A stretch of DNA of 64,000 nucleotides, taken from Casuarius casuarius (taxonomy: Eukaryota; Chordata; Aves; Casuariiformes; Casuariidae). Shown here one piece after another: positions 39,321 to 51,898 of the stretch. Below the pieces are notes generated by a model that searched no databases, was not told the origin of the DNA, and saw nothing but the letters and a program-made list of their open reading frames with translations. The stretch is from positions 573,959 to 637,958 of the forward strand of contig PTFA01000302.1 of the NCBI GenBank assembly GCA_003342895.1. The letters run 5' to 3'. The position numbers and the translations under genes were made by a program. The stretch's first letter is position 1; each line of letters begins with the position of its first letter.

Positions 39321-41233
39321 CTGGAAAGAGAAACATTTGTTAATGCGCAACCCCCTGCAGCATCAATATAAGTTAAGGCTTTATAGCTTCTCCAGCTTTA
39401 ATAATTTATTTCTCCCAGTCTGCCCTTCAGCTCTGATAGCCAAACTCAAAACCAACATTTTAGATCCAACATGTCTGAATAAGACCTACCAAAAGAATTA
39501 ACTTGGCCATTCCCTGCTGCTACTTTTTTGGCAAGTCCGGTGGGGAGAGTAGTAAGTGAACTTCTAACCATTCTCTGTCTCCAAGGCCCCTTGCTTCCAC
39601 CTCCCTCAATAACCAAACTGCAGGCATTCCCTAGTAGGTGACAGCTGCAGGAATGACTGTATGCCAGAACTGTGCACCGGCAGTGTCACACGACTTGGGG
39701 CTGCATGTACAAATGCCATGTCACCAGAATCTGGTCACAGAATGCGACACAAGCCTTCTTCTCCTGTGATGTATATAAGTTTGTTCACCTGATGGATCCA
39801 GCTTATATGGACCTAGAGAACCTCTGTAAAAGCCCAGGTAGTCCTTCCCAGTTCAAAGACTGGACTCACATATTCCTTCCTCCCACTACTAGGAAAGAGC
39901 CCTGAGAGCCCTGGTGGATGATAAACTGAACCCGAGTCAGCAGTGTGCCCTTGCCAGCACAGTGGGCTGCATCATCATCAGCACAGCCAGCTGGCCAAGG
40001 GAAGCGATTATTCCCTTCTGATCAGCACTCATGAGACTGCATTTGGGATACTGTGTCCAGTTTTGGGCTCTGTACTGAGAGACAAAAACACAGGGAGTCC
40101 AGTGGAGGATGCACAGAGATGTTTGGGGGCTGGGGCCCTTAATGTCTAAGGAGATGGTGAGAAAACTGAGTTTGTTTAGTCTGAAAAAAAGGCTCAGGAG
40201 AGATCATATGCTGTCTTCAAATACCTAATGAGAAGGTACAGAGAAGACAGAGCCAAACTCTTCTCAGAAGAGCACAGGAAAAGAAGAAGAGGTCAGAGTC
40301 ACAAGTTGCAACACAAGAAATCCCAGTAAGATGTAAGTAAAAGACTTTCACCGTGAGAATGGTTAAGAACTGAACTGGTTGCCCAGAAAGGCTGTGAAAA
40401 GTTCCTCCTGAGAGCTTCGAAACTCAGCTGGACCATGCCCTGACGAACATGATCTGGGTGTGCAGTTAGCCACGCTTTGAGCAGGGCACTGGACTAGAGA
40501 TCTCCAGAGTGTCCTTCCAACCTTAAACATTGTGTGATCGACAGGCACATCAGCCAGACTTCACTCTTGCTCCCATCCATTTTAGCAGACACAATCTGGG
40601 GCCTTTACTGGCTAACACAGACAAAACAAGGCACAGGAGACATGAACAGAGTGAGGAAGGCAGAGATTTCAACTTTTTTCTCATGCCTTTGCCCTCTGCT
40701 CAAGTCACTACTCCTAGGATGCCAGGAAGACAGCTGGCCGTATACTACCTTCCCTGCTCAGTTTCTAATTTTAGCACTGAAACCAACCTCACCTGACAAA
40801 AGCAAGACGGCGACAAACAGGAGCCTGCAAATGCACAGTTAAGCCTTCCAAATCTTCTGCCTCTATCACTCAGAACTGCAGGGTATTTACTTGGCATCTA
40901 TTCAGACCCAAGCAAGGTAAGCAGTGTGGACAGCTCTCCCTACACTTTGCGAGACATTCAGAAGTCTAATGAAACTCACTCTTGACAGAAACACATAGTG
41001 CAGCTATGATGATACTGTAAGGAAGATTCCCATAATCATATCAAAGAAGAATGAGCTCGCAGACTTAGCTTGCACTGTAACAGAAGAAACTTAGCTTGTG
41101 ACAAATACAGAAATGTAAGAAGCCTAACTCCTAAAAGAGTCTTTTCATTCTCTCTAGGTACAGGACTACTCTCTAAAGGGATACACTTCTAGAACAGAGC
41201 CAAGCTAAACTGAACCTCACTTTGTCAGCTTAC
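39321..41233 (-). other. INIP: INIP last intron
   Basis: The intron is bounded on the minus strand by CTGCAG|gtaagc at 41234/41233 and tttccag|CAC at 39321/39320. It contains a CR1 fragment in antisense orientation (39900-40545) ending about 580 bp before the terminal exon. No other feature is seen. Confidence 0.85.
39900..40545 (+). mobile_element. CR1 LINE fragment, 3' portion
   Basis: The phrase order follows the end of avian CR1: gccctggtggatgataaactg, gtcagcagtgtgcccttg, agactgcatttgggatactg, cagttttgggctc, agaaaggctcaggagag-like text, tggttgcccagaaaggctgtg, and cagagtgtccttccaacct. It is 5'-truncated, as most CR1 copies are, with many substitutions and an internal deletion. The usual 8-bp terminal repeats are degraded to about attgtgtgatc. 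The element is on the plus strand and so antisense within the last intron of INIP. CR1 is the dominant LINE of birds and other sauropsids and is the best organismal clue in the window. Confidence 0.88.
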
Positions 41234-41324
41234 CTGCAGTGCAGCCTTCTGCTGTGCTGCAATGTGCTGTTGCTCCGCATGATCGCGGAAATCCTTGTTC
41301 AGCGGTGATCTTGCAAGTGCAATG
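41234..41324 (-). CDS. INIP: INIP third coding exon (residues 43-73)
   Basis: This 91-bp exon lies between the minus-strand acceptor ttcttgcag and the donor CTGCAG|gtaagc. Its first base completes the serine codon split with the previous exon. The 30 full residues run from IALARSPLNKDFRDHAEQQH to IAAQQKAALQ, the most characteristic INIP signature (NKDFRDHAEQQHIAAQQKAA). This helical region contributes to assembly with INTS3 in the SOSS complex by analogy with the human protein. The exon ends in phase 0. Confidence 0.97.
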
Positions 41325-43569
41325 CTGCAAGAAAGAATGGCACCATGGGTATGACATCAGATAACATTAGCAATTTTTAGAACAACGGCTTCACCCTTAC
41401 TACCCAGTGACTCTCCTAAATAACTGTGATAAAACTATAACAGTAACCAGAGCTCCACAGTTTTTGTCACAAGAAGTTCAGTTGTTTGGCAGGTTGGCTG
41501 CAGACTGCTGCCTTTGGTAAAAGAACTTCTTTTTGATACATAACTTAAACAGAGATCCTCTGATGACAGAGTACCTAAAACTGATTTTGCCTATGTATCT
41601 CAGTTCAGCATATGTTATGTTTCAATTTAATAACTCTAAACAGCTTTTCTCAGCTTTTATGGCTTACGAATTGTCCTCCATGTTAACCAAAAAAGAAGAA
41701 ATAAAAAGCAGCCAATATTAGTAGTCTGGATAGGTAAGATGAGCTGTCATCCGTCAGATAAAACGCAGACCACCAGAGTTCTACTGCAAGGCAACTGACA
41801 ACTATGTCTGAAATAAGACTCTGAAGACGGGCAGTGAAAGTCCAATCCTTCTCAGACATACAGACAACAATATGAAAAAAAGTCTTGAACAAGGGATCCA
41901 AGGAAACTCATCACCTGAGCTTTCCCAGCAGCTCCAACGTCAATTGCTGAGTTAGTAACTCAGATTTTTCAAAAGCAGTGACTCTCATGATAAGACCTCT
42001 AGCCAAATCTACACCCAGGTGAATAATAAAAGCTTAGTAACAAATCTCCGAAGAGAAAGTTTTGTTATATTAAGATAAACTTCAATGCTGGAGAAAAGGA
42101 CCACTCTGTCTGTTTAAAGCATAGTATTTGAAGGTATTTATTTTGCACTGAATTCTTTATCCTCAAAATTTTCAATACGATTTTTGCATATAATCTTAAA
42201 ACTGCCAGAAACTTTCACTTTTCAAGACCATTCTTGTGTTCTTAGATAGATTTTCACATGAGAAGGCTGGAGATTAATTCACTTATTCACCCTTAAGTAG
42301 CCCATGCCACCGTTTTGCTTTACTTGGATCAAACTTTTTCCTGCCAAACTTGCAGAATCTCTGTGGTCTCATTTCTAACCACTGTGGAGTCCAAAACCTC
42401 TGGTACAACATCCCTGCCATACAATTGTCATCTGCTCAAAAATCATGCGTCAGCCTTCCATGCCCAAAACTGCTTGGCTGCTTCATCATGGGTTTGTTCC
42501 CTTCCTCTGCAAAATTAGTAAGTTGCAGATCTGTACCCTAGAATGTGGAGTCTGTTTCCCTAAAGAAAAGAAACCAAACAAGTACTCCTAGAAACTCTGC
42601 TGGTCTTGCAATGAAGTATGAAAACACTGTTGCCAGGAATCAAGGGCTGTACAAATTAGTATGGGTATTTATCTTCTTCTACAATCAATAACTGTGCTTG
42701 AATAGTACCTGCATACAGAGTCACTTAAGGGTCCAAATTCACTGATTTCAAATATTCCTCACTCTTTTGTCAGTAAGATGACAATAAAGGTGGCCTACAA
42801 TTGCTTTGAAAAAAGAGGTAAGACCACACTCTGTTCAGAGTAACTCTTCTACAGATTCTGTATGTAACACATTGCATCTAGAACAGGGCACTGCCCTCAA
42901 TTCATGCTAGTGCAAAGGCTCAAAGCAGTCTGCACTTCTCCAGGTAAGTTACAGTGTGATTCTAGTTACTGTTATGTGACAAAAATGCAACCTTTTTTTT
43001 GTCTTAAATGAGAGATATCCCAATGATAGCTCCAAAACTCAAATTAGATCATTACGTCTTACGGCATAGAATCATCCTTATAACATGATGTCTTTTATAA
43101 AAACATATGCAGTAATATAAACTGGCTTGGTCTTGCATGCAGGCAGTTTCAAGGAGAATGCGGTAATTTACTTCTTGCTATAAGTATTTTTCACTAAAAC
43201 ATAGTACCCCTGAAACCAACAGTCTGTTATCTACATTCTTTAGAGCATTTTAGCTTAATAATTAAATGCTTTCTAAGTGTCCGCTCCCTGATTCTTAAGA
43301 TAGACTTTTATGCAGTTAAATAAGCATACCTGTTTTTCCCCTCTCTCAAATGAAAATTATGTAAACCAAAATTCAGAGGCAGTAAACAATTCTAAATACA
43401 AATATGTTCTGACCATGTAAAGTCTCTCTGACTTGTTATTGACGATGGTCAGCACACACTTCTGGTAAGTGTTTACAAACATTTACAGCTTACTTATTGA
43501 AGAAAAAATTAACTCTTTTTTCTTTGTTTAAACCAGCAATGTCCATACATGTATAAGAACATAAAGTAC
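41325..43569 (-). other. INIP: INIP intron between second and third coding exons
   Basis: About 2.2 kb runs between GAGCCAG|gtactt at 43570/43569 and cttgcag|C at 41325/41324. It is AT-rich and contains no repeat or frame that I can recognise. Several short open frames (41533-41721, 42315-42518) show no homology and are not reported as genes. Confidence 0.8.
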
Positions 43570-43672
43570 CTGGCTCCAGGGTGATTTGTGGAAGACTGGT
43601 TTTGCATAAGTAACTTTCTCTTCTCCTTGTCTAGCTCTGCCAGGATTGCAACTCTATTTTTATTCTGGAAAC
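43570..43672 (-). CDS. INIP: INIP second coding exon (residues 9-42)
   Basis: This 103-bp exon follows cattctcaccag and ends GCCAG|gtactt. The first two bases complete a glycine codon begun in the start-codon exon. The product runs from FQNKNRVAILAELDKEKRK through LLMQNQSSTNHPGA and leaves two bases of a serine codon. The FQNKNRVAILAELDKEKRKL helix is diagnostic for INIP. Confidence 0.97.
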
Positions 43673-46600
43673 CTGGTGAGAATGACAGAAAATATTAGAG
43701 AGATTTTCTTTACTTCTGTGGGCCAACTCTAACCTTGCGATATTAGTCTCTGCACAGTATGACATTATGATGAACATATTAATCTTCAAAACTTTGCACC
43801 AATCTGAAAGGCTATTCATATATTGGTTTTATTTTTCAGCTTCTCATTTTACAACAGGAAATAGCTTCCTTAAGCTATCATACATACTAATGCATTTTAA
43901 AGTATAGTCTACTATCTGAAGTTAGGTCCCCTCACTTCCCAAGCCAGCTTTGGTACTATAGCCAGGGCATATGATCAAATATTTGCCTTTCAGTGAAAAA
44001 TTAAACTGATCAGATTCTAGATGTAAAATGCAATCATTAAAACTACAGCTGAATGATAGTAACAGATGAATATATTCACAGGGCATAATTTGTTACACCA
44101 GTAAACTCAAACTATAGCACAAGTTTTGCATATGTAACAAGATCAAGACCACGAATAAGCTTGCACGTGTACTTAGCCATAAATACAACTATAATCTTTT
44201 ACTTGGATCCATGCAGAAAGGCTTTAGTTTTAATATACTAACGTCCTTACATATATACTCTCCCCCTGTACTGAGTTTGAAGTGGGACTGCAGGGCTGGA
44301 ATAGAGAAGCAATTATAGTGTCCGGACACAAAATGAGAATGTGGCCATTAATTGTTTTGTATATTGTTCTTTAGTATTGAAAAATCCCTTTCTGATTCTA
44401 GAGAAGGGGTCAGGAACCAGCATTCCTGAGAGTTTGGAAAAAACCTAAAATGGATACCATTTATACATTTTCAAAGTTTTTTTCTCAAAGACAACTGTAC
44501 TCTGTACAAATGAGAATGTGGCAGAACTGTTGCGCATAAGCAGGAATCATACGGACAAGGATCTCACTGCATCTCTGTGTTAACTATTCTGTGGCTACCA
44601 AATAAACCAGATACACAAGTCCCTCCTGTTGCCTAGTGTGCCACAGACACTACAATTGGGGAACATAGCTACAGAGCTGATTCTTACAAGCCTCTGTGTT
44701 ACTAAGATCACTCCTCATATCAATAATACAGAAATTTTTCTCCCTCTAATTTGTGGCTAGTCTCTAAATACACCCAAGCCACTACTCTGTCATAAAGAGA
44801 TGACTTTACTTTAAATTTATTTATTTCCTAAGTGTAAATGTCAAAGTTGTTTCCACCGGACACCGCGTTGTCGTTGTCATCCCCCAAGTGTTATGTTTTA
44901 ATAACAGCAATCAAAAATGACAGCCAACATGCTATTAAGTAGGCCAGAATGAATAACTCTTAAGTGGAAGATTAGTATGTTTATGTAAAATTATTTTAAA
45001 TTTATTTATAGTGGCTACACTTAAGGTTCATTCCTTTTGAGAGGTCTTCCATTGCTGTTCTGTTACATAATCCAATATTCATTTGTCAGCAAGGATCAAT
45101 GAAGGAGACATAATTATCACATATAAACCTTCTGCCCTAGATAATAATTTAAATCGTTATTGCCTTGCTATTAAATCCTCACCCTTTCCTATATCTAATA
45201 TACACAGCCCTGAGCCACAGTGTCTACTGCTCCTTGCTTTCTTTGAAGGAGCCGAGTTGTTTGATTATATTTTACCGTATCTTTGTGCAAGATCATCCAT
45301 GATCATCTTTACATTTGTTTGCAGATTTTTCATTAAGTTTCATTAACTGCTATTTTCCTCTTTGTTAATTTCTTCAAAGTGCACTAGTTTGATTTAGAAA
45401 AGAAATCTGTTTTGAAAATGTACTCCTTCACAGTTCATTATTTCTCTCCTTTCTAGGTAGGTCATTTTTTTTCAAACACCCTACATTTGTGATCAGTTTA
45501 AAAATGTATTCATAGGTATGTTAAAAACAGCTGATCTCCGTAAGTGCCCATTACTGTACTGTATAACCTAAGATACTAATATTTGTTCAGACTAAATCTC
45601 CAGAGAAATAAAAAAGAATACACAAAGGTGTACTTTTTTCATCTATTTATCTGACTCCAAACTCCAGAATGTATCTGCAATAGTACAGGATTCTAATAAA
45701 GAACACCATCTTGTTCAGAAGCTCTTTGGTGAATGCATGTTTAAGACATACAAAGGCAGAGAAACACTGCAAACAAATTAAAATTCAACACTTCCGAACG
45801 CAGCTGGCCCAGACCTTACTTTCTGGTAAATTCTGGAGACTGCTGCTGTAATAGGAAGACTGAAGTACCTCTAAGGGGGGCTTTGCTAAAGTCATCTACA
45901 CAGTGTTCTGCCAAAAAGCTTGCAACTTGACACATTACTCAATAGCCTTCTGCTAGTGCTTGTTTATCTTGAAAATGCATAAATCAAAATCTATGCCTTA
46001 AGTCAGACAATATGGGGGTTGAGGAAAGAAAAACGAGACACATTTTTTAATTTATGTTATTGAGAGCTAACAAATAAAGACTAGACATGTTTACATTTAT
46101 CATGAGGCAGATGGTATGATTCAGTAAGCTTTGAGACATATGCAAGAATAAAAAAATAAAAAGCTATTTTTAAACTGATTAGAGATGCTTTTACACATTT
46201 GCAGAACCATACAGAAGTACCGCAATCTTCCATAATAGGGACATGTCTAAAAAAAGGGGGGGAGGGGGGGAAGCCATCCTCATTAACATCATTTAATGTC
46301 TGTTAAAAGAAGCATATAGATTTTCAAACAAAGCAACTTCTTAATAAAGTGCTTTGAGTTTAGACTCTTATAACTGGGTAGAGCTGCATTACTACTACTT
46401 TAGAGCACTTTACGAGTATTCTCTCTGCTTTGGAGACAGAAGAGTCCTAAAGCAAAATGACCTGTACAACGTAGCTAAAGAAAATAATGGCAGCATCCAA
46501 TACCAAATTCAAGACTTAGATTCTAAGGTTATTCTCCTAAGATACCAGAATCAAGACATTTTAGTGTTCAAGTATGTCCTTTTCGACACCTGCATTTCTG

Positions 46601-49600
46601 ATATCAAGCATGGAATTATGTGCTCTGTGCAGGAGCTAAAAGCTTACTTGCACCAGTGTTTTTCATGTGAAAAGCCTGACAATATGAAAGGCCAAAGCCC
46701 CACCAAGTGATACTCGTGTCTTTAAGAGCTCACAGCAGGCCTCACTCTTAACAATACACACCTAACCCAATTGTCCCACCTCTTTATGTCAGTTAGTTCT
46801 ACTAGCTAGTTCAGCACGGCAAAAACCAGCATTTCCTTTATCTGCTTTGAAGTTCTTGCTTTTCATCTCTTATCTTTAACCTGGTCTGTTGGTCACTTCA
46901 AATTCATTGCATGTGTAAGTATTTTTTTTTTTTTTTTTACAGTGTATTATTTCTCATTCACCAATATATATGCATGACAGCAAAGGCCTCAAACTGCCTT
47001 CAAGATACACTTCTACTTCGAGAAATGGTTACAAATCCGGATGTTCACTCTCAGCCCTGACTCCATGCACTGTCACCACACACTTTGCCTGCTCAATTCA
47101 GAAAGCATTTCACAGCAATTTCTTTACTGGAGTACACGATCTCAGAAATGGTAGCCTTCATTAAGTGAAACAGCAGGCCTCTGAAAAAGCAGAATCTAAA
47201 GAGACTATTAATTACATAATGCTCAGGGAAAAAAGGTGGAGTAACTGTATTTTGATTTTCTATTCTGCTTATGACTAAAGCATCATCTAGCAGTCTCCTA
47301 CATATCAGTACTTTTCAGTAACAATTTACATTCTGATATGCTCTCACATGCGTCATGTGACAGTGAAGCAAAAGGCATATTAGTAACTCAATAAATTAAC
47401 TTGAATTGTTAAAGGATATATTAATATTTTATCTGTCCCTCTCGACAATAACTACACGCATAGGTGAATGTAAGCCATTGGTGCTTTATGGATGCAAAGT
47501 TCTCCAGAGAATGTGGAAAGATTCACTACAGCCTCAAGCACTAAGCTCGCGCACAGATCAGATTCAAATGCACACAGCGGCATAGTTTGTAGATAATCAC
47601 ATCCTTCAATGCCAAACAACATTTTTAACACAGACTCCCCAAACAGAATGCTAAATGTACCTGCTCAGATGGTGTTATATGAATGTGCTCATACACCTTT
47701 AAGCCAAAAGGATATACAACCAGCAGGACATAAAGGAGAGACCTTGCAGAACTGCTACAACTTGAAGCTTGTAATTCTGCATTTATTTCAAGAGTTTGTT
47801 TTTTTTTTAATGTACCAGAACTTTTCTTTTGGGAAATTCTGGTCCTTTCTGAAACAGGACATGTACTTCTTCCACCTGTGAGGACCTAAAGGAAAAGTGC
47901 CTTCTTGAGCACAATCATGCTTCTCTCATCTCAGGAGGGCCTTTTCTAGGGAAGTTCACACATGGAATAAAGTCTTTGATTTTTAACATGCAAGGTGTGC
48001 TTTGCTCTTGCTGTGAGCAAACAAAAGCATCACAACAGCTGCATTGTTAAGGCACCTTGTAGAAGTGCTGTGAGGTATTACTGCACAGGAAGTGTATTAC
48101 CCAATACTTTAAAGTAATTGCTTTAGTTTAGAAACTGATTTTTTCCCACCAAAGTGGACCACTGTGGTCTATGAGCTCATCCTGTGAACAATATGCATCA
48201 TGCTAACATCTTTCTCCCTTTTTTTTTTTTTTAAATACTGTCAAGGGCAGTTGGTTTCACGTGGTAATAAAGCCCTCAAGTAAGGCTTTCATACAAATCT
48301 ATTTGGTTTCACTGCACTCCTACACAGCACCTCATCATTGAAAGTCTAATAAAAAGAGTGCTTTCATAACAAAGTCCAATGAAAAAGAACTAAAGGAAAT
48401 CCAGTCAGCAAAATCTTAACCTTTAAAGTACAAGTTTGCAATTACCAGGAGACAGAATTAAGCCCTACTAAGAAAATACCAAGAGGCAATTTAAGGGAAA
48501 GAAACAACACAGAGCAAAAACATCTGAATGTAGTTAACCTGTGCAGAAGGCCAATTTTTAACTCACTGTAACAGATAAGTTAGAATAAGCTCTGCCATTC
48601 ATAGCCCTTTCAATCAGTGCTTCAGTAAATCCCTATTTCTTTTGTCCAGGAAGAAGAAGAAAATAAGTTGCCTGAACTACACCAATGTGTGCGCCACGCA
48701 GCAAGCTGAACATGCAATATTTGTCTCCTTCATCTTCACTATTAGACTTCACCTAGGCTTGTAGACTTCAGCCAGGAAGAAAGACAGAGTACTTGAATTG
48801 TTCCTCATAATTACCTGTTTCTTTATGCTTTTCTCAGGTGTATTATTTATAGGCTTATGTGGTGATTAAAGGTCACAAGCTTTCTTGCCTGCTTTGTGAA
48901 AATAATTTTCATATCATAAATGTCCAACTCCTTTGCTGAGTCTCTAGGGGGCATTTCAAAGCACAGAAGTGGATTCCAATACTCTATTAAATTACAAACC
49001 TCTGAAATTTTGAGGGAAGAAAGCCCAAGGCATTTCATCACTAACCACCCACCCACCCTCATCAGTAAATAAGTGTTAATTATTTAATAAAAAACAGCGT
49101 TAGCCCCTACGGCAACATTCTAGACCTTGCAGTGATGCTGACCTACTACTCACAGACTAAAGCAAGATTTACCACTTTGTAATAGAAACCTAGATTAAAA
49201 TTTGCAAAGAGACAACCACATGCAATCTGGAGCATTTCCCCTCAGCATTTTTGTAGAAGGCCAATGACCTTTCCATAACTATGTTCTTTTGGCCAACAAG
49301 CAAGCACAGTCAGTCTCCTGAATCTGTCAAGTTTCTTCTATGCTTGTTTTGAAAGCAGGAAAGAAAAACACAGTGATCTAGTACCTCTTCAAAGTGGCTG
49401 TACTTCAGAATTAATTATACCTGCTTTCTTGGGAAAGATTTTCACACATCAAAGTATATGAAGAAGTTATAAATGGCTGGGAAACAAAACTCTGGATTAA
49501 TTTCTCATAACCAGTAAGTGAGGAACCATACCTAGGAAGCTTCCTCCCTCCAGCTTTTCCATAGAAAAAGAAACAAGCTTGAGTTTGAGTAAGATTCTCA

Positions 49601-50192
49601 CAAAGCACCTCCAGAGGGCGATTTAAGTCTTTCTGATTTTACTGTATGACCCCAGTCCCTCAGCTCCCTCTAATTCTGTTAGATAGGAATATTCCTACAT
49701 CTTCAATGATTTTAAGGATGCAATTCAGATGTGCCATCATGCAAATAAACATTTCAAAGGAGTTAGCAGTACAATTTCATTTAGCTTTTCCTCCTACACT
49801 TGGCCACTTGATATCTGTCCTTGACAGCTAATACTGCCTGGTTCTTGTTGCTCCCATTGCAGCGCGGAACGTATCAGACTTCTAACTGTTCCCTGATGGT
49901 CTGCACAAGAGCCGGATGTTACACTTTAGGAAATAGCCACATAACTTGAGCATGAAGGACTACAGTAACCCTGAGCTCCTGGCATCACCACTGGTCCTTC
50001 ACAGTCATTTAATGTGTGCGTGTCTTGTCCCAGTTTGCTTATATTTGCTACTTTCTGCTGCAGTTTCTTGCTGCTTCCTTTTCTGTTGCCTTCCCCTTTT
50101 TCCTCTTCCTACAAACTGAACTCGTGGTCTCAGTAACTGCACTGAGATTTTGCCCATAGTCTTTCCCCTTGAATACTTAAATCAAAACTTAC
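43673..50192 (-). other. INIP: INIP intron 2 (after the start-codon exon)
   Basis: The intron spans 6.5 kb between CAAG|gtaagt at 50193/50192 and tcaccag|GTT at 43673/43672. It is AT-rich. It contains a G-run pair at 46256-46270, long T tracts at 46922-46938 and about 48220-48235, and one 118-codon plus-strand open frame (46354-46710) discussed in the findings. No CR1 or SINE is recognised. Confidence 0.8.
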
Positions 50193-50279
50193 CTTGTCCT
50201 GAAGGATTTGCTGCCATCCTTCAGATTTCAGTCCCAGTTTTATTAAGCTGCAGTACAAATTTTTAACGCCCAAAAGTAT
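50193..50279 (-). CDS. INIP: INIP exon 2 with start codon (5' UTR 50218-50279, residues 1-8)
   Basis: On the minus strand the exon follows ctgttttacag and ends CAAG|gtaagttt, a strong donor. The start codon is at 50215-50217 in an excellent context (A at -3, G at +4). It encodes MAANPSGQ plus the first base of the next glycine codon, matching the vertebrate INIP N-terminus MAAN.SGQG. The upstream 62 bases are 5' UTR and contain an in-frame-independent stop that closes an upstream ORF begun in exon 1. The start is chosen because it is the first ATG giving the full 104-residue family length. Confidence 0.95.
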
Positions 50280-51898
50280 CTGTAAAACAGACACAAGGTA
50301 ACATATTCCTTTTTAAGAAAAGTTTGGATTTATCGTACTACAGAGTTCGTAATTGTGCCAACTGTTACAAGGCATAAATCAAATGCAATGTGCATGCTGT
50401 TTACCATATTTGCTATTTATACTGTTCTGATTGAAATCTGTTGGCTTAAGATATCAAAAATTGTGATCAGTTCCTTTTCATGCTCTCCTAATAACTTATG
50501 GGTAACTTTTAAGACTATGCCAGAGTCATATATACCTTTTCCTATCAGAATTTTTGGCATTTCCAACTATATCAGATTACGTTAAACCACTGAAGCCCTG
50601 AAAGAACTCAAAATGGACTCTGACTCAGAAACATTGGTTATTCAGGTACAGGCAATTTAAACTCCAGCTACTGAACCTGCTCTGCTTAAGGTTATTGTCC
50701 TCACAGGCATGAGCAGAGAAAAAGGAATGCACCTGCTCCGCAGCTACTGTGCTTAAAAGCCTAGTAGGTCCCTTCAGACCACCACTGCTGCTTACATTAA
50801 CGCTCTGGGCTGTGATGTGCAGTAGAGAAGAGCTCCCCTTCAGTCATGTGGAGCGGAAGGGACGAGAACAGTAAGTCCAGCAGGACACGTGAACCAGAAC
50901 TCTCAGTCAGATTTCAACATGAGACCAGAAAAAGACTATACTCTAAAACTGGGTAGAGTTTGGTGTATGAAAAATGGACCTCTGATTACTAACGTTAGGG
51001 CAAAGAAAAGTTAACTAGCAGGCACTCAGTAACTGAACAATGTAATTTGTGCAGTATTAAGAACACTTACACTGCTCAGGATATATTTCTTAAAGTAGAA
51101 CAGTCTGACCTGCTTGTCCAAGTGAGACTCTCCCTGCATCATCTACAGTGTTGGGTCTGCAAATCCTTACACTGGGTTCAGCACTGACTGCCTGACAACA
51201 TGACAGTGACATCCCTCCCAGGCAAGAAGCATTTGAAAACACCAGGCATCACATTCTGCGCCATTGTCACTGGCGCAGTTCTACCAAACACAGCAAAGAC
51301 CGCAGGCTCTGACGGACAAGAACCGGGGTCCCCCACAGCCTCACCCGCTGGACGGAGGCCTCGTGGAAGGATTCAGCAACTGCCTCCACACAGCTGCTCT
51401 CTAGGAAAGATGTGGCTGGAAGTGCCCCTAAGGCAAGAGGCTTGTACCGCTCGGGGACCCCAGGGAGCTGGGTAACAAGACCGCAGGACAACGCTCAGCC
51501 TGGGTCTCTACCTGGAGATGGGCAGCAGGGAACCCCAATGGAGGGGAGAGAGCAGAAGGGGGGCTGGGGGGGGGGGCAAGCACACTGCTCTCTGGACACC
51601 ATCACCCAGGTGTGGGAATGGGCTCCCCCCTGCCTCCCCCCCACCTGTGGGAATGGGCTAGTCCCATCTACCCCCCCACCTGCGGGAGTGGGCTCGCCCC
51701 CCCCTTCCACCCCCACCTGCGGGAGTGGGCTAGCCCCCCCCTTCCCCCCCTTCCCCCCCCACCTGTGGGAGCGGGCTCGCCCCCCTCCCCCCCCATCCAC
51801 TGCCTGGCCAAATGGCGACCATTTCCTCCCCCCCACACCTTGGTCTCTCCCCGCCCAACGCCGCCGCCGCGCTAGGCTCGGCGACGGGATTCACTCAC
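50280..51898 (-). other. INIP: INIP intron 1
   Basis: This 1.6-kb intron separates the presumed noncoding first exon from the start-codon exon. Its 5' end (51560-51835) is a C-rich/G-rich minisatellite listed separately. Open frames across that part (51412-52005 plus, 51495-51836 minus) are proline- or glycine-rich products of the repeat and not genes. Confidence 0.65.
51560..51835. repeat. G/C-rich minisatellite in INIP intron 1
   Basis: At least four degenerate copies of a unit built on acctg(t/c)gggag(c/t)gggct(a/c)gcc alternate with C-runs of 7-9, between a G-run at 51560-51576 and the unique DNA at 51800. On the minus strand, the INIP sense strand, the C-runs read as repeated G-runs with short loops, so G-quadruplexes and R-loops are possible just downstream of the promoter. 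Unit lengths vary from about 28 to 45 bases. Confidence 0.85.

Noticed and set aside
46921..46944. T-tract followed by acag, resembling a strong plus-strand splice acceptor
   Set aside because: It is on the strand opposite to INIP, and no coding exon or donor follows; more likely a homopolymer.
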